Below the pieces are notes generated by a model, which was not told the origin of the DNA, did no database searches, and saw only the letters and a program-made list of their open reading frames with translations. DNA of 64,000 nucleotides from Paracidobacterium acidisoli (GTDB lineage: Bacteria; Acidobacteriota; Terriglobia; Terriglobales; Acidobacteriaceae), in the NCBI RefSeq assembly GCF_003428625.2, contig NZ_QVQT02000002.1:779026-843025 (forward strand), in the 5' to 3' direction. Below are positions 44,524-52,616 of this stretch, piece after piece (positions within the stretch are counted from its first letter, which is position 1; every line of letters starts with the position of its first letter). A program made the position numbers and the translations under genes.

Positions 44524-45662
44524 GGCCGCTGGAGGGGTTGCTGGTGATCGACCTGAGCCAGTTTCTTTCCGGGCCGTCGGCATCGCTGCGCATGGCGGAC
44601 ATGGGCGCGCGGGTGATCAAGATCGAGAAGCCGGAGACGGGCGATCTGTGCCGCGATCTGTATATCTCGAACCTCGAGCTGGATGGAGACAGCACGCTGT
44701 TCCACTCGATCAACCGGAACAAGGAGAGCTTTGCGGCGGACCTGAAGGACGATGCGGGTCGCGCGGCGGTGCTGGCGCTGATCGACCGGGCAGATGTGGT
44801 GCTGCATAACTTTCGGCCTGGAGTGATCGAGAAGCTGGGGCTGGATTATGAAACGGTGAGCGCGCGGCGGCCGCGGGTGGTGTACGGAGAGATCAGCGGA
44901 TACGGACGCAGCGGGCCGTGGGCGAAGAAGCCGGGACAGGATCTGCTGGTGCAGTCGCTGTCCGGGCTGGCGTGGCTGAACGGCGATGCGGAGCAGCCTC
45001 CGGTGCCGTTTGGTCTGGCGGTCGCGGATCTGTATGCGGGCGCGCATCTGTGCCAGGGTGTGCTGGCGTGTCTGGTGCGGCGCGGCATTACGGGACGCGG
45101 TGGACGCGTGGAGGTGAGCCTGCTGGAGTCGGTGCTGGATCTGCAGTTCGAAGTGCTCACGACCTATCTGAATGACGGAGGCAAAGTGCCGCAGCGCAGC
45201 CGTCACAACAATGCGCATGCGTACTTGGGCGCTCCGTATGGGATATATGCAACGCAGGATGGTTATCTTGCGCTGGCGATGGGCTCGCTGCTGCAGCTTG
45301 CGGCGATTCTGGACTGCCCGGCGCTGAAGCTGTACAGCGCTCCGGATGCGTTCGATCAGCGCGACGAGATCAAGGCGATGCTGGCGGAGCATCTGCGGAG
45401 GCAGACGACCGCATACTGGCTGGAGCGGCTGGAGCCGGCGGGCTACTGGTGCGCCGATGTTTTCACATGGCCGCGGCTGATGGAGCATGCGGCCTTCGAT
45501 GCGCTGGATATGCTGCAGACGGTGGGACGCGATGAGCGCGTGAAGATGACGACGACGCGCTGTCCGATTCGGATTGACGAAGAGCTGCTGAAGAGCGAGC
45601 GCGGCGCTCCGCGGCTGGGCGAGGACACGGAGGCGCTGCGCAGAGAGTTCGGGCTTCCATAG
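44520..45662 (+). CDS. Class III (CaiB/BaiF-type) CoA-transferase
   Basis: The start is TTG 44520 with AGAGGAGG at 6 nt spacing, overlapping the previous stop (TTGA). The 380-residue protein begins with the family sequence LEGLLVIDLSQFLSGPSASLRMADMGA, followed by RVIKIEKPETGD, VVLHNFRPGVIEKLGLDYE and the catalytic Asp in PGQDLLVQSLSG (about 145). Class III transferases move CoA between organic acids such as formate/oxalate, carnitine, itaconate or mesaconate. With the MaoC hydratase opposite, a dicarboxylate or hydroxy-acid pathway is possible. Second in a four-gene operon with two solute-binding-protein homologues and an IclR regulator. The acid is unknown. Confidence 0.9.
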   Translation: MRPLEGLLVIDLSQFLSGPSASLRMADMGARVIKIEKPETGDLCRDLYISNLELDGDSTLFHSINRNKESFAADLKDDAGRAAVLALIDRADVVLHNFRPGVIEKLGLDYETVSARRPRVVYGEISGYGRSGPWAKKPGQDLLVQSLSGLAWLNGDAEQPPVPFGLAVADLYAGAHLCQGVLACLVRRGITGRGGRVEVSLLESVLDLQFEVLTTYLNDGGKVPQRSRHNNAHAYLGAPYGIYATQDGYLALAMGSLLQLAAILDCPALKLYSAPDAFDQRDEIKAMLAEHLRRQTTAYWLERLEPAGYWCADVFTWPRLMEHAAFDALDMLQTVGRDERVKMTTTRCPIRIDEELLKSERGAPRLGEDTEALRREFGLP

Positions 45663-45709
45663 CAGACGATGGCGGGCGGGAGGACGCAGGTGCTGTATTC
45701 TGTGCGGGC

Positions 45710-46510
45710 ATGAAAGCGATGAAGGTGGAAAAGAAGAGCAGATATTCAGTACCGGCGCTGGAGAAGGGGCTGGATATTCTGGAGAGCCTGGCGTCGGCGC
45801 AGTCTCCGCAGTCGCTGACGGAGATGGCGCGGCGGCTGGAGCGCACGCCGAGCGAGCTGTTCCGGATGCTGGATGCGCTGGAGCGGCGCGCATATATTGC
45901 GCGCGATCCGGTGTCGGATGGATATCACCTGACGCTGCGGCTGTATGAGCTGGCGCACACACACTCGCCGGTCGATCAGCTATTGAAGGCGGCGACGATT
46001 CCCATGCGCGAGCTGGCGGAGACGATTCGCGAGTCGTGCCATTTGTGCGTGCTGAGTGGAGCGATGCTGGTGGTGGTGGCGCAGGCGGAGAGTCCGGAGC
46101 CGGTGCGGCTGTCGGTGGAGGTGGGCGATCGCGTGCTGCCGCTGCGCACGGTCTCAGGGCGCGTGCTGACGGCGTTTCTGGAGGATGCGGAGCAGGAGCG
46201 CTTTCTTCTGAACGATGCAACCTACATGGCGATGACGAAGAAGGAGTGCGCGGAGGCGGCGGCGGAGCTGAAACAGATTCGCAGAGACGGCTACCTGATG
46301 GCAACGAGCACGCGGCGCACGGGTCTCGATGCTTCGTGCCTGGTCGGCAATCCGCGTGTGAACGTGATGGCGGCGCTGGGCGTGCCGTTTCTGCCGGGTT
46401 CGGCCAACGACGGCAGGGAGCGCAAGCTGATCCCGGTGATTCAGCAGTGCGCGGAGCGGATTACGACGGCGCTGGGGCTTACGGCGCCGCTGCCCAGAGC
46501 GCAGAAGTAA
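45710..46510 (+). CDS. IclR-family regulator of the CoA-transferase operon
   Basis: 266 residues. The winged helix-turn-helix is at about 10-75 (YSVPALEKGLDILESLAS, SLTEMARRLERTPSELFRMLDALERR); the effector domain follows (LCVLSGAMLVVVAQAES, VSGRVLTAFLED, DGYLMATSTRRTGLDASCLVGNPR). The divergent sequence and location separate it from the IclR at 23426. It lies 47 bp after the CoA-transferase gene and 13 bp before the second solute-binding homologue, and should control this operon in response to an organic acid. No operator could be assigned. Confidence 0.9.
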   Translation: MKAMKVEKKSRYSVPALEKGLDILESLASAQSPQSLTEMARRLERTPSELFRMLDALERRAYIARDPVSDGYHLTLRLYELAHTHSPVDQLLKAATIPMRELAETIRESCHLCVLSGAMLVVVAQAESPEPVRLSVEVGDRVLPLRTVSGRVLTAFLEDAEQERFLLNDATYMAMTKKECAEAAAELKQIRRDGYLMATSTRRTGLDASCLVGNPRVNVMAALGVPFLPGSANDGRERKLIPVIQQCAERITTALGLTAPLPRAQK

Positions 46511-46523
46511 AGGACTGTCATTC

Positions 46524-47753
46524 ATGACCAGACTGCGGATCGCTTATCGTGAGTTCTCCGGCTTTGAAAAGGCTTTGGCTGCGCAGACGAAGCTGTACTG
46601 CGCGGAGCGGCCGGGCGTGGAGATCGAAACGGTCTCGCTGCATCTCGAACAGCTTTACAGAGAGCTGTTTGCCGAGGAGGGTCTGCGCCTGGGCAAGTGG
46701 GATCTGGGAATGGTGGTGACGGACTGGCTGGCCGGCGCGGTGGAGGAGGGACGGCTCGAAAATCTGACTCCCTATATGAAGGCGGCGCCGCTGCCGGAGT
46801 GGCCGCAGGGATGGGCGCGTTCGCTGGTGGAGCCGCTCGATTTCAACGGCGATGTTTACTGCATTCCGTATCATGACGGGCCGGAGTGTCTGATCTATCG
46901 CAGCGACCTTTTTTCGTCTGCGCAGGAACAGCAAAACTTTCGCGCGGCGTATGGATATGACCTCGCACCTCCGCAAACGTGGCAGCAGTTTGAAGATGCG
47001 GCACGCTTTTTTACGCGGCCGGAGGAAGGACTCTTCGGTACGGTCTTCGCGTGCTTTCCGGATGGGCACAATACGCTGTACGACTTTGCGCTGCAGGTAT
47101 GGAGCCGCGGCGGCGAGCTGCAGGATGGCGCAGGGCTGCCGCTGCTGATGAGCGCGGAGGCAGAGGCGGCGCTCGATTTCTACCGGCGTGTGGTGCGCGA
47201 TGCGACGCTCTGTCATCCTGGATCGACGGGCTTCGATTCAGTGCAGTCGGGCGATGCGTTTCTGTCGGGCTCGGTCGCGATGATGGTGAACTGGTTTGGG
47301 TTCGCATCGCAGAGCGGATGCGCGGGCGGCGCGCTGGAGGGAAAGGTCGCGCTGGCGGCGATTCCCTGCAGTCCGGGGCTGACACCGGCGTCGCTCTCTG
47401 TCTTCTGGACGATGGGCATCGGCAGCGGCTCGCGGAACAAAGAAGCGGCGTACGACTTTCTGCGCTTCCTGGCGCGGCCGGAGATGGATCGCGAAGTGGT
47501 GCGGCATGGCGCGGTGGGCGTGCGGCTTTCAACATGGCGCGATGCGGAGGTGCAGCGAATGGTTCCGGCCTTTCGGGAGATTGAAGCGATCTCGATGGGA
47601 GCGCGGAGATTGCCACGCACGTCCGGTCTGCCGGAGTTTGCAGAGGTTGTGAACGGCGTTGTCGAAGCTGCGCTCGAGAGCGATGAGCCCTCGGCGTCGA
47701 TTCTGCAGCGGGCGCAGCAGCAGTCGCTGGCGAAGAAGATTCGCTTTCAGTGA
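46524..47753 (+). CDS. Solute-binding-protein homologue without signal peptide (2)
   Basis: The 409-residue protein starts MTRLRIAYREFSGFEKALAAQTKLY, directly at the first beta strand of a periplasmic-binding-protein fold, with no signal peptide. Family features: WDLGMVVTDWLAGAVEEGRLENLTPYM, GDVYCIPYHDGPECLIYRSDLF, PQTWQQFEDAARFF, SGSVAMMVNWFGF, NKEAAYDFLRFLARPEM. It is the fourth gene of the operon starting at 43360 and a distant paralogue of its first gene. Two such proteins with a CoA-transferase between them, and without transporter subunits, is an odd set. The role is unknown: sugar or oligosaccharide sensing in the cytosol is a guess. Confidence 0.82.
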   Translation: MTRLRIAYREFSGFEKALAAQTKLYCAERPGVEIETVSLHLEQLYRELFAEEGLRLGKWDLGMVVTDWLAGAVEEGRLENLTPYMKAAPLPEWPQGWARSLVEPLDFNGDVYCIPYHDGPECLIYRSDLFSSAQEQQNFRAAYGYDLAPPQTWQQFEDAARFFTRPEEGLFGTVFACFPDGHNTLYDFALQVWSRGGELQDGAGLPLLMSAEAEAALDFYRRVVRDATLCHPGSTGFDSVQSGDAFLSGSVAMMVNWFGFASQSGCAGGALEGKVALAAIPCSPGLTPASLSVFWTMGIGSGSRNKEAAYDFLRFLARPEMDREVVRHGAVGVRLSTWRDAEVQRMVPAFREIEAISMGARRLPRTSGLPEFAEVVNGVVEAALESDEPSASILQRAQQQSLAKKIRFQ

Positions 47754-47794
47754 CGACGCGCTGCGCGGGCGGTTTTTTTACCAGGAAAATGCGA

Positions 47795-48478
47795 TCAGCG
47801 AGCTTCCTGCCAGATGCCGTGCGCTCGTGCGGCGAAGTGCCGGAGCGTGGCGCGGACGGTGAACTCGGCGGCGGCGGGGTCGCCCTCACGGATGAGCTCG
47901 ATCATGCGCTTGTGGCGGTCGAGATCGGACTCCCACGCCTTTGCCGTCTGATGGACCTGCGCGACACGCATGGAGACGAAGGCGAAGAGCGGCACGAGCA
48001 GCGTGCGGATCTGCGCGCTGAGAAAGTGATTGCCGCTGAGCTCGCAGAGCGTGAGGTGAAAGGCGAGGTCGGCCTCGATGAGGCTGCGGACATCGCCCTG
48101 TTTTGTGGCGCGGCGCATCTCTTTCAGAACTTCTTCAAGAGGAGTGAGGTCGGCACGGCGCTGCGCGGCGAGATGCGCGGCGAACCCTTCGAGCGCTCCG
48201 CGCAGCTCATAGATCTCGGCGAGGTCGGACTCGGTGTATGAGGTGACGCGCGCGCTGCGTCCGGAGGCCTTGGTGACGAAGCCTTCCCCGATGAGGAGGT
48301 TGATGGCTTCGCGCACAGAGGTTTGTGCGACACCGAATCTTCGCGCCCAGTAGCCTTCGATGATGCGCTGGCCGGGCGCGAGATGGCCCTGAATGATCTC
48401 TTCGCGCAGCTTTGCGGCAAGGCTCTGCTTGACGAGCGGCGATGCTTCTTCGTGAAGCGAGTTTTTGGTATGCGGCAT
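47795..48478 (-). CDS. GntR-family (FadR/FCD) regulator
   Basis: 227 residues. N-terminal winged helix (about 15-80: LREEIIQGHLAPGQRIIEGYWARRFGVAQTSVREAI is the typical GntR recognition region) and C-terminal helical FCD domain (about 90-215) with the metal-binding pattern DLAFHLTLCELSGN and a later RHKRMIELIREGD. FCD regulators respond to sugar acids such as glucuronate or galactonate, or other organic acids. It lies between the CoA-transferase operon (convergent) and the fuconate genes (same strand) and could regulate either. Confidence 0.9.
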   Translation of the reverse strand: MPHTKNSLHEEASPLVKQSLAAKLREEIIQGHLAPGQRIIEGYWARRFGVAQTSVREAINLLIGEGFVTKASGRSARVTSYTESDLAEIYELRGALEGFAAHLAAQRRADLTPLEEVLKEMRRATKQGDVRSLIEADLAFHLTLCELSGNHFLSAQIRTLLVPLFAFVSMRVAQVHQTAKAWESDLDRHKRMIELIREGDPAAAEFTVRATLRHFAARAHGIWQEAR

Positions 48479-48694
48479 GGGGCAGATAGATAAATCGGAT
48501 TGTGTTCAGGTATATAGCGAGCTGCGTGCTTTTGTGAAATGTGCGGGGCTGAGTGGTCCTGGGTCCGTTTTCTCCGCAGGGGCTGAAGCCCCCGTTCATT
48601 CATTCTGACGGGTTACGGCACGGCTGAAGCCGTGCCCTGATACAAAACAATTCAAACAGACCCGCGACCGCTCAGCGTGTGGGAGAGCCAGAGC
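48479..48694. repeat. Two hairpin repeat modules between gntR and the permease gene
   Basis: GGGGGCTTCAGCCCC in reverse (48579-48593) and GGCACGGCTGAAGCCGTGCC plus CTGATACAAA (48617-48646). The CTTTTGTGAAAT motif at 48529-48540 is just upstream of the gntR gene. Confidence 0.8.
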
Positions 48695-49708
48695 TTACCG
48701 TGTGGAAAATGCCGTGGTGACGGTGGCAAAGACGAGCACCAGCACGCCGCATGCGAGCACAACCAGAGACCGGCGCGGAGCCTGTTTCCATTCACCGGAG
48801 ACCAGACCGGCAACGTTTGCCGTGACCACCATGACGATCTGAAAGATGGCCCATCCGGCGGAGTCGCCGAGTGTGCCGAGGTAGCGCGTGGAGACGCCAT
48901 AGATGGCGACGGCGCCGATCCAGAGCAGGCCCATGAGCAGGCTGAGTGATGCGTCCTGCCAGGTGTGAGAGAGGAATTTCCAGGTGCGGTTTCTCGAGAG
49001 CAGCCAGAGGGTGTAGGCGAGATTGGGAATGAGGCCGCCGAGGAGAGCTACGGGCCAGACGGCAAATGCGGCGTTGGAAGCAGCGGCGCCGCCATGCACG
49101 GAGGCCTGTGCGATCGGCTCTCCAAAGGCGAGCGAGAGGTTGAGCATGGACGACAGCACGCCGGAGAGGATGGCAATGCCGAGTCCGGTGAGGTATGCGG
49201 TGTCTGCCTGCGATGCGGATGCGGGCGAAGCGGCACGCTGTTCGCGCAGCCTGCCGGCGATGCCGGAGAGCATGACGCCGAAGACCATAAGGGCGCAGCC
49301 TGCGATGAGGATTCCGGAGCTGCCGCTGAACAACTGGCTTCGATGCAGCGCCACAAGTGGAACGAGGGTTCCGAAGATTGTGCCCAGACCGATGATGATC
49401 GTGAAGGCCAGCGACATGCCGAGGCGCACGACGGAAATACCGAAGAGGACCTGCGCGATGCCCCATCCAAAACCCAGCAGAAACGAGGGCAGCCATACGG
49501 CAGGAGCGAGCGACAGATAAAGTCCCGGCCAGCCGGGAATGACGAGCACGGCAATGAGCCACGGCACGACGACGAGCGAGACGAGGCTGAAGACGAGCCA
49601 GGTGCACTCCCACGGCCACTTGCGGATGCGCCGGAGCGGCAGCATGCAGTTGCCGACGCAGACGCCGCCGAGCAGAGCGAGCAGGATACCGGTGAGGCTG
49701 CTGCTCAT
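48695..49708 (-). CDS. RhaT-type sugar/proton symporter (DMT superfamily)
   Basis: A 337-residue integral membrane protein with about ten hydrophobic segments and the RhaT features GGVCVGNCMLPLRRIRKWPWECTW (positions 14-37), GFGWGIAQVLFGISVVRLGMSLAF and GALWIGAVAIYG-like LLWIGAVAIYGVSTRYLG. RhaT of enterobacteria imports L-rhamnose with protons. The start ATG 49708 overlaps the stop of the L-fuconate dehydratase gene by ATGA. Being coupled to that enzyme and close to a fucosidase, it probably carries L-fucose or L-fuconate rather than rhamnose. This reassignment is inference. Confidence 0.85.
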   Translation of the reverse strand: MSSSLTGILLALLGGVCVGNCMLPLRRIRKWPWECTWLVFSLVSLVVVPWLIAVLVIPGWPGLYLSLAPAVWLPSFLLGFGWGIAQVLFGISVVRLGMSLAFTIIIGLGTIFGTLVPLVALHRSQLFSGSSGILIAGCALMVFGVMLSGIAGRLREQRAASPASASQADTAYLTGLGIAILSGVLSSMLNLSLAFGEPIAQASVHGGAAASNAAFAVWPVALLGGLIPNLAYTLWLLSRNRTWKFLSHTWQDASLSLLMGLLWIGAVAIYGVSTRYLGTLGDSAGWAIFQIVMVVTANVAGLVSGEWKQAPRRSLVVLACGVLVLVFATVTTAFSTR

Positions 49709-50925
49709 AAAAGCTCCGAGCTGCTACCCGGCTCCTGCGGTGTGCGGTAGTGGCCCGCGGCGAGCTGCACGGGATGGACGAAGTAGCGGCTGAGGTGAGG
49801 GATGTGCTCGAGAAAGGTCTCGGGATGGCCCATGGCGATGTGATTGACGAGGACGAGATGCTGATGGATCTGGCCCATATCGCCGACATGCGGCACGACG
49901 GGCACGTTGTATTTGCGGGCGAGCAGGCTGACGGTGAGGAACTCGCTGACGCCGCCGAGGCGCGTGCAGTCGGGCTGCAGAAAGGCGACGCATCCGGCCT
50001 CAAGATAATTTTTGAAGACGACGCGGTTGGGGACGTGCTCACCGAGGGCGAGCGAAAGCGGAGCGATGGCCTGAGCGAGCTGGCGGTGCGCGTGGATGTC
50101 GTCGGGGTGCGTGGGCTCTTCGATCCAGTAAGGATTGATGCTGCCGAGGTCGCGGCAGGCAACGATGGCGGCGGGAAGAGACCATTGCTGATTGGCGTCG
50201 AGCATGATGTTCGCGGAAGGGCCGACGAGGCGGCGCAGTCCCTGGGCACGCTGCAGATCGCGGTCGAGTGAGCCACCGACTTTGAGCTTGAACGCTCCGA
50301 AGCCCTGGTCGAGGCTGCGCTGCACGTTTTCGCGAATCTGCGCATCGTCGTAGTGGTACCAGCCGACGCTGGTGTCGTAACCGGGATAGCCGCGATCGAG
50401 CACAGAGGAGCGGCCGACGCGGCCGGGCTCTTCTTCGCGCAGCATGCGCAGGGCTGTTTCGCGGTCGAGCACATCTTCGAGATAGCTGAGATCGAGCAGA
50501 GCGACGAAGGCCTCGGGGGAGAGGCCGAGAAGCAGCTTCCAGAGCGGCTCGCGGCGGGCTCTGGCCCACAGATCGAAACAGGCGTTAGTGATGGAAGCGA
50601 GGGCGAGATGAACGACTCCCTTATGCGGGCCTAGCCAGCGCAGATGGGGATCGTCGGCCATCTCGCGGAACTTTGCGCCGAAGCCGGCCATGAGCTCTTC
50701 GAGGTCGGCACCGATAAGGGAGGGCGCGAGCATTTCAATGGCGCTGCAGACGAGGTCGTTGCCGGTGCCCATGGTGAGCACGAGGCCGGTGCCCTGGAGT
50801 CCGGTGTCGAGGGCGATCTGCGTTACGGCAAAGGAGTACTGCGGCGTGGAGTGGACGGCATCGGAGCCTTCGCCGGGCTCTAACTGAAACCGCGTATCGC
50901 GTGTGGTGACTTCCCTGATGAACAT
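49705..50925 (-). CDS. L-fuconate dehydratase (enolase superfamily)
   Basis: The start is ATG 50925 (MFIREVTTRDTRF) with CAGGGAAGAGC upstream; the open frame extends 57 codons further into the promoter region. The 406-residue protein carries the fuconate dehydratase features GEGSDAVHSTPQYS, GTGNDLV, WLGPHKGVVHLALASI, the KxK motif in FKLKVGG, Asp in MLDANQQW, Glu in YWIEEPTHPDD, Glu in LGEHVPN and the His region PHVGDMG. It dehydrates L-fuconate to 2-keto-3-deoxy-L-fuconate in the non-phosphorylative fucose pathway. The divergent GH29 gene would supply fucose and the coupled permease would import it. The later enzymes (fucose dehydrogenase, lactonase, KDF dehydrogenase) are not in this cluster, though the SDRs at 25515-27123 could serve. 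Confidence 0.88.
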   Translation of the reverse strand: MFIREVTTRDTRFQLEPGEGSDAVHSTPQYSFAVTQIALDTGLQGTGLVLTMGTGNDLVCSAIEMLAPSLIGADLEELMAGFGAKFREMADDPHLRWLGPHKGVVHLALASITNACFDLWARARREPLWKLLLGLSPEAFVALLDLSYLEDVLDRETALRMLREEEPGRVGRSSVLDRGYPGYDTSVGWYHYDDAQIRENVQRSLDQGFGAFKLKVGGSLDRDLQRAQGLRRLVGPSANIMLDANQQWSLPAAIVACRDLGSINPYWIEEPTHPDDIHAHRQLAQAIAPLSLALGEHVPNRVVFKNYLEAGCVAFLQPDCTRLGGVSEFLTVSLLARKYNVPVVPHVGDMGQIHQHLVLVNHIAMGHPETFLEHIPHLSRYFVHPVQLAAGHYRTPQEPGSSSELL

Positions 50926-51112
50926 GCTCTTCCCTGTCTCAAAAAATGCGCCGATCGCAGTTCTGACGATTATACAAATAAGCGCTTGAATGGCAGAAGC
51001 AAAATCGCTCGACCATTCAAGAAGTGACGCGGTAATCACTCGAAAGAGTGCGGTTATTTCATCGAATACTGCTTGACATCCATCTTTTACGGGCACTAAC
51101 GTTTTTGATGAT
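50926..51112. promoter_or_regulatory. Divergent fuconate dehydratase / fucosidase control region
   Basis: Two inverted repeats lie in this 187-bp space: CTTGAATGG (50985-50993) with CCATTCAAG (51013-51021), perfect arms 19 bp apart; and CACTCGAAAGAGTG (51037-51050). TTGACA (51073-51078) is a good -35 box for the fucosidase gene with no clear -10. Both dyads are candidate operators for a fucose-responsive regulator. Confidence 0.55.
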
Positions 51113-52483
51113 ATGAGCGCTCAAACTACCAGCCGCCGTACCTTCCTGCAGCTCGCGCTTGCCGCGTCCTCGCTTTCGCTTTTTCCAGTGCCCGGGTTCG
51201 GATCGACTCTTCAGAACGACCGGGAAGACGAACGGACGGCGTGGTATCGCCGGGCAAAGTTCGGGATGTTTATTCACTGGGGTCCGTATTCGCTGGCCAG
51301 CGTGGAGGCTTCGTGGCCGATCATGCGGCCGAAGCCGGGCGGGATCACAGAGGCGGAGTACCGGGCGCTGCCGCAGCGGTTCAATCCGACGAAGTTCGAT
51401 CCGAATGCGTGGATCGATCTGGCGCGCACAGCGGGGCAGGAGTACATGGTCTTTACGACGAAGCACCATGACGGCTTCTGCATGTTCGATTCGTCGTTCA
51501 CGGATTACAAGATCACGAACACGCCGTACGGAAAGGACATCGTGAAGCAGCTCTCCGATGCCTGTGATGCGAGAGATATGCGGCTGGGCTTTTATTACTC
51601 GCCGCCGGATATGCACCATCCCGACTTTCGCGACACGTCGAAGCCGGCGAGCGAGAACTGGAATGGACAGCCGGAGCGGCCGGAATGGCCGATGTATCTG
51701 CAGTACATGCAGCTGCAGCTTTCCGAGCTGCTGACGAAGTATGGTCCGGTGGCGCTGATCTGGTTCGACGGATTGTTTCACCAGGAGAAGTATGACGGCG
51801 AGCGCTTTCTGAAGCTGATCCACTCGCTGCAGCCTGGGACACTGGTGAATGACCGCATCGGCGTGCCGGGCGATTATGTTACGCCGGAGCAGTTTATTCC
51901 GAAGGAGATTCCGACGAAGCAGGTCCACTTCCGCGGCGCGGATGCGAGCATTCAGAAAGAGCTGAAGCCGGGCGTGCCGCGTCCGGAGGATTTTCAGCTG
52001 TGGGAGACGTGCATGACGATTAACAACACGTGGGCCTGTAACATGCACGATCACGATTACAAATCGGCGCAGTTTCTGATTCGGGCGCTGGTGGAAGTGG
52101 CGAGCCGCGGCGGGAATTTTCTGCTGAACGTGGGGCCGCAGCCGGATGGGGTGATTCAGCCGGAGTTTCAGGAGCGGCTGCGCGCGATCGGCAACTGGAT
52201 GACGGTCAACAGCGACTCGATTTACGGCACGACGTACGGACCGGTTCAGGGAGTGAACGGGATTCGGACGACAGCAAAGCGAGAGAGCATCTTTGTTCAT
52301 ATCTTCGACTGGCCATCGGCAACGCTCACTGTCCCGGGGCTGGACAGGAAGGTGATCTCGGCCCATCTGCTCGCGACCGGACAGACGCTGACGTTCCGGC
52401 AGTCGGAGACCGGAGTGCAGATCGATCTGCCGGCACAGGCTCCGGATGCCAACGTGAGCGTGCTCGAACTGAGAACGCTGTAG
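51113..52483 (+). CDS. Tat-exported GH29 alpha-L-fucosidase
   Basis: A 456-residue protein with the twin-arginine signal SRRTFLQLALAASSLSLF and the GH29 catalytic barrel: WYRRAKFGMFIHWGPYS, EYMVFTTKHHDGFCMFDS, LGFYYSPPDM, LIWFDGLFHQ, whose Asp (about 222) is the expected nucleophile, and RGGNFLLNVGPQPDG. The C-terminal beta-sandwich is short (about 385-456). It releases alpha-linked L-fucose from glycans in the periplasm or outside. The divergent L-fuconate dehydratase and RhaT-type permease complete a fucose module. The terminator at 52519 follows. Confidence 0.95.
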   Translation: MSAQTTSRRTFLQLALAASSLSLFPVPGFGSTLQNDREDERTAWYRRAKFGMFIHWGPYSLASVEASWPIMRPKPGGITEAEYRALPQRFNPTKFDPNAWIDLARTAGQEYMVFTTKHHDGFCMFDSSFTDYKITNTPYGKDIVKQLSDACDARDMRLGFYYSPPDMHHPDFRDTSKPASENWNGQPERPEWPMYLQYMQLQLSELLTKYGPVALIWFDGLFHQEKYDGERFLKLIHSLQPGTLVNDRIGVPGDYVTPEQFIPKEIPTKQVHFRGADASIQKELKPGVPRPEDFQLWETCMTINNTWACNMHDHDYKSAQFLIRALVEVASRGGNFLLNVGPQPDGVIQPEFQERLRAIGNWMTVNSDSIYGTTYGPVQGVNGIRTTAKRESIFVHIFDWPSATLTVPGLDRKVISAHLLATGQTLTFRQSETGVQIDLPAQAPDANVSVLELRTL

Positions 52484-52518
52484 AAGCCGGCGTAAGGCCG
52501 ATTCGTATCGCAAAGCGA

Positions 52519-52553
52519 AGCCGCAGGATTACAATCCTGCGGCTTTTGTTTCT
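52519..52553 (+). terminator. Intrinsic terminator of the fucosidase gene
   Basis: AGCCGCAGGATT (52519-52530) pairs perfectly with AATCCTGCGGCT (52533-52544), followed by TTTGTTTCT. Confidence 0.9.
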
Positions 52554-52554
52554 C

Positions 52555-52598
52555 TGCATAAAGCCCACGGCCGGTCCGGTTGCAGGAGAGGCCGTGGG
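52555..52598 (-). terminator. Likely terminator of TonB receptor 2
   Basis: On the minus strand CCCACGGCC, a 17-nt loop and GGCCGTGGG are followed by CTTTATGC; the T tract is weak. Confidence 0.5.
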
Positions 52599-52616
52599 GT
52601 TGAGGGATGAGCCACC

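Noticed and set aside
43360-47753. A complete ABC sugar transporter
   Set aside because: Only binding-protein homologues are present, both without signal peptides; no permease or ATPase gene is nearby.
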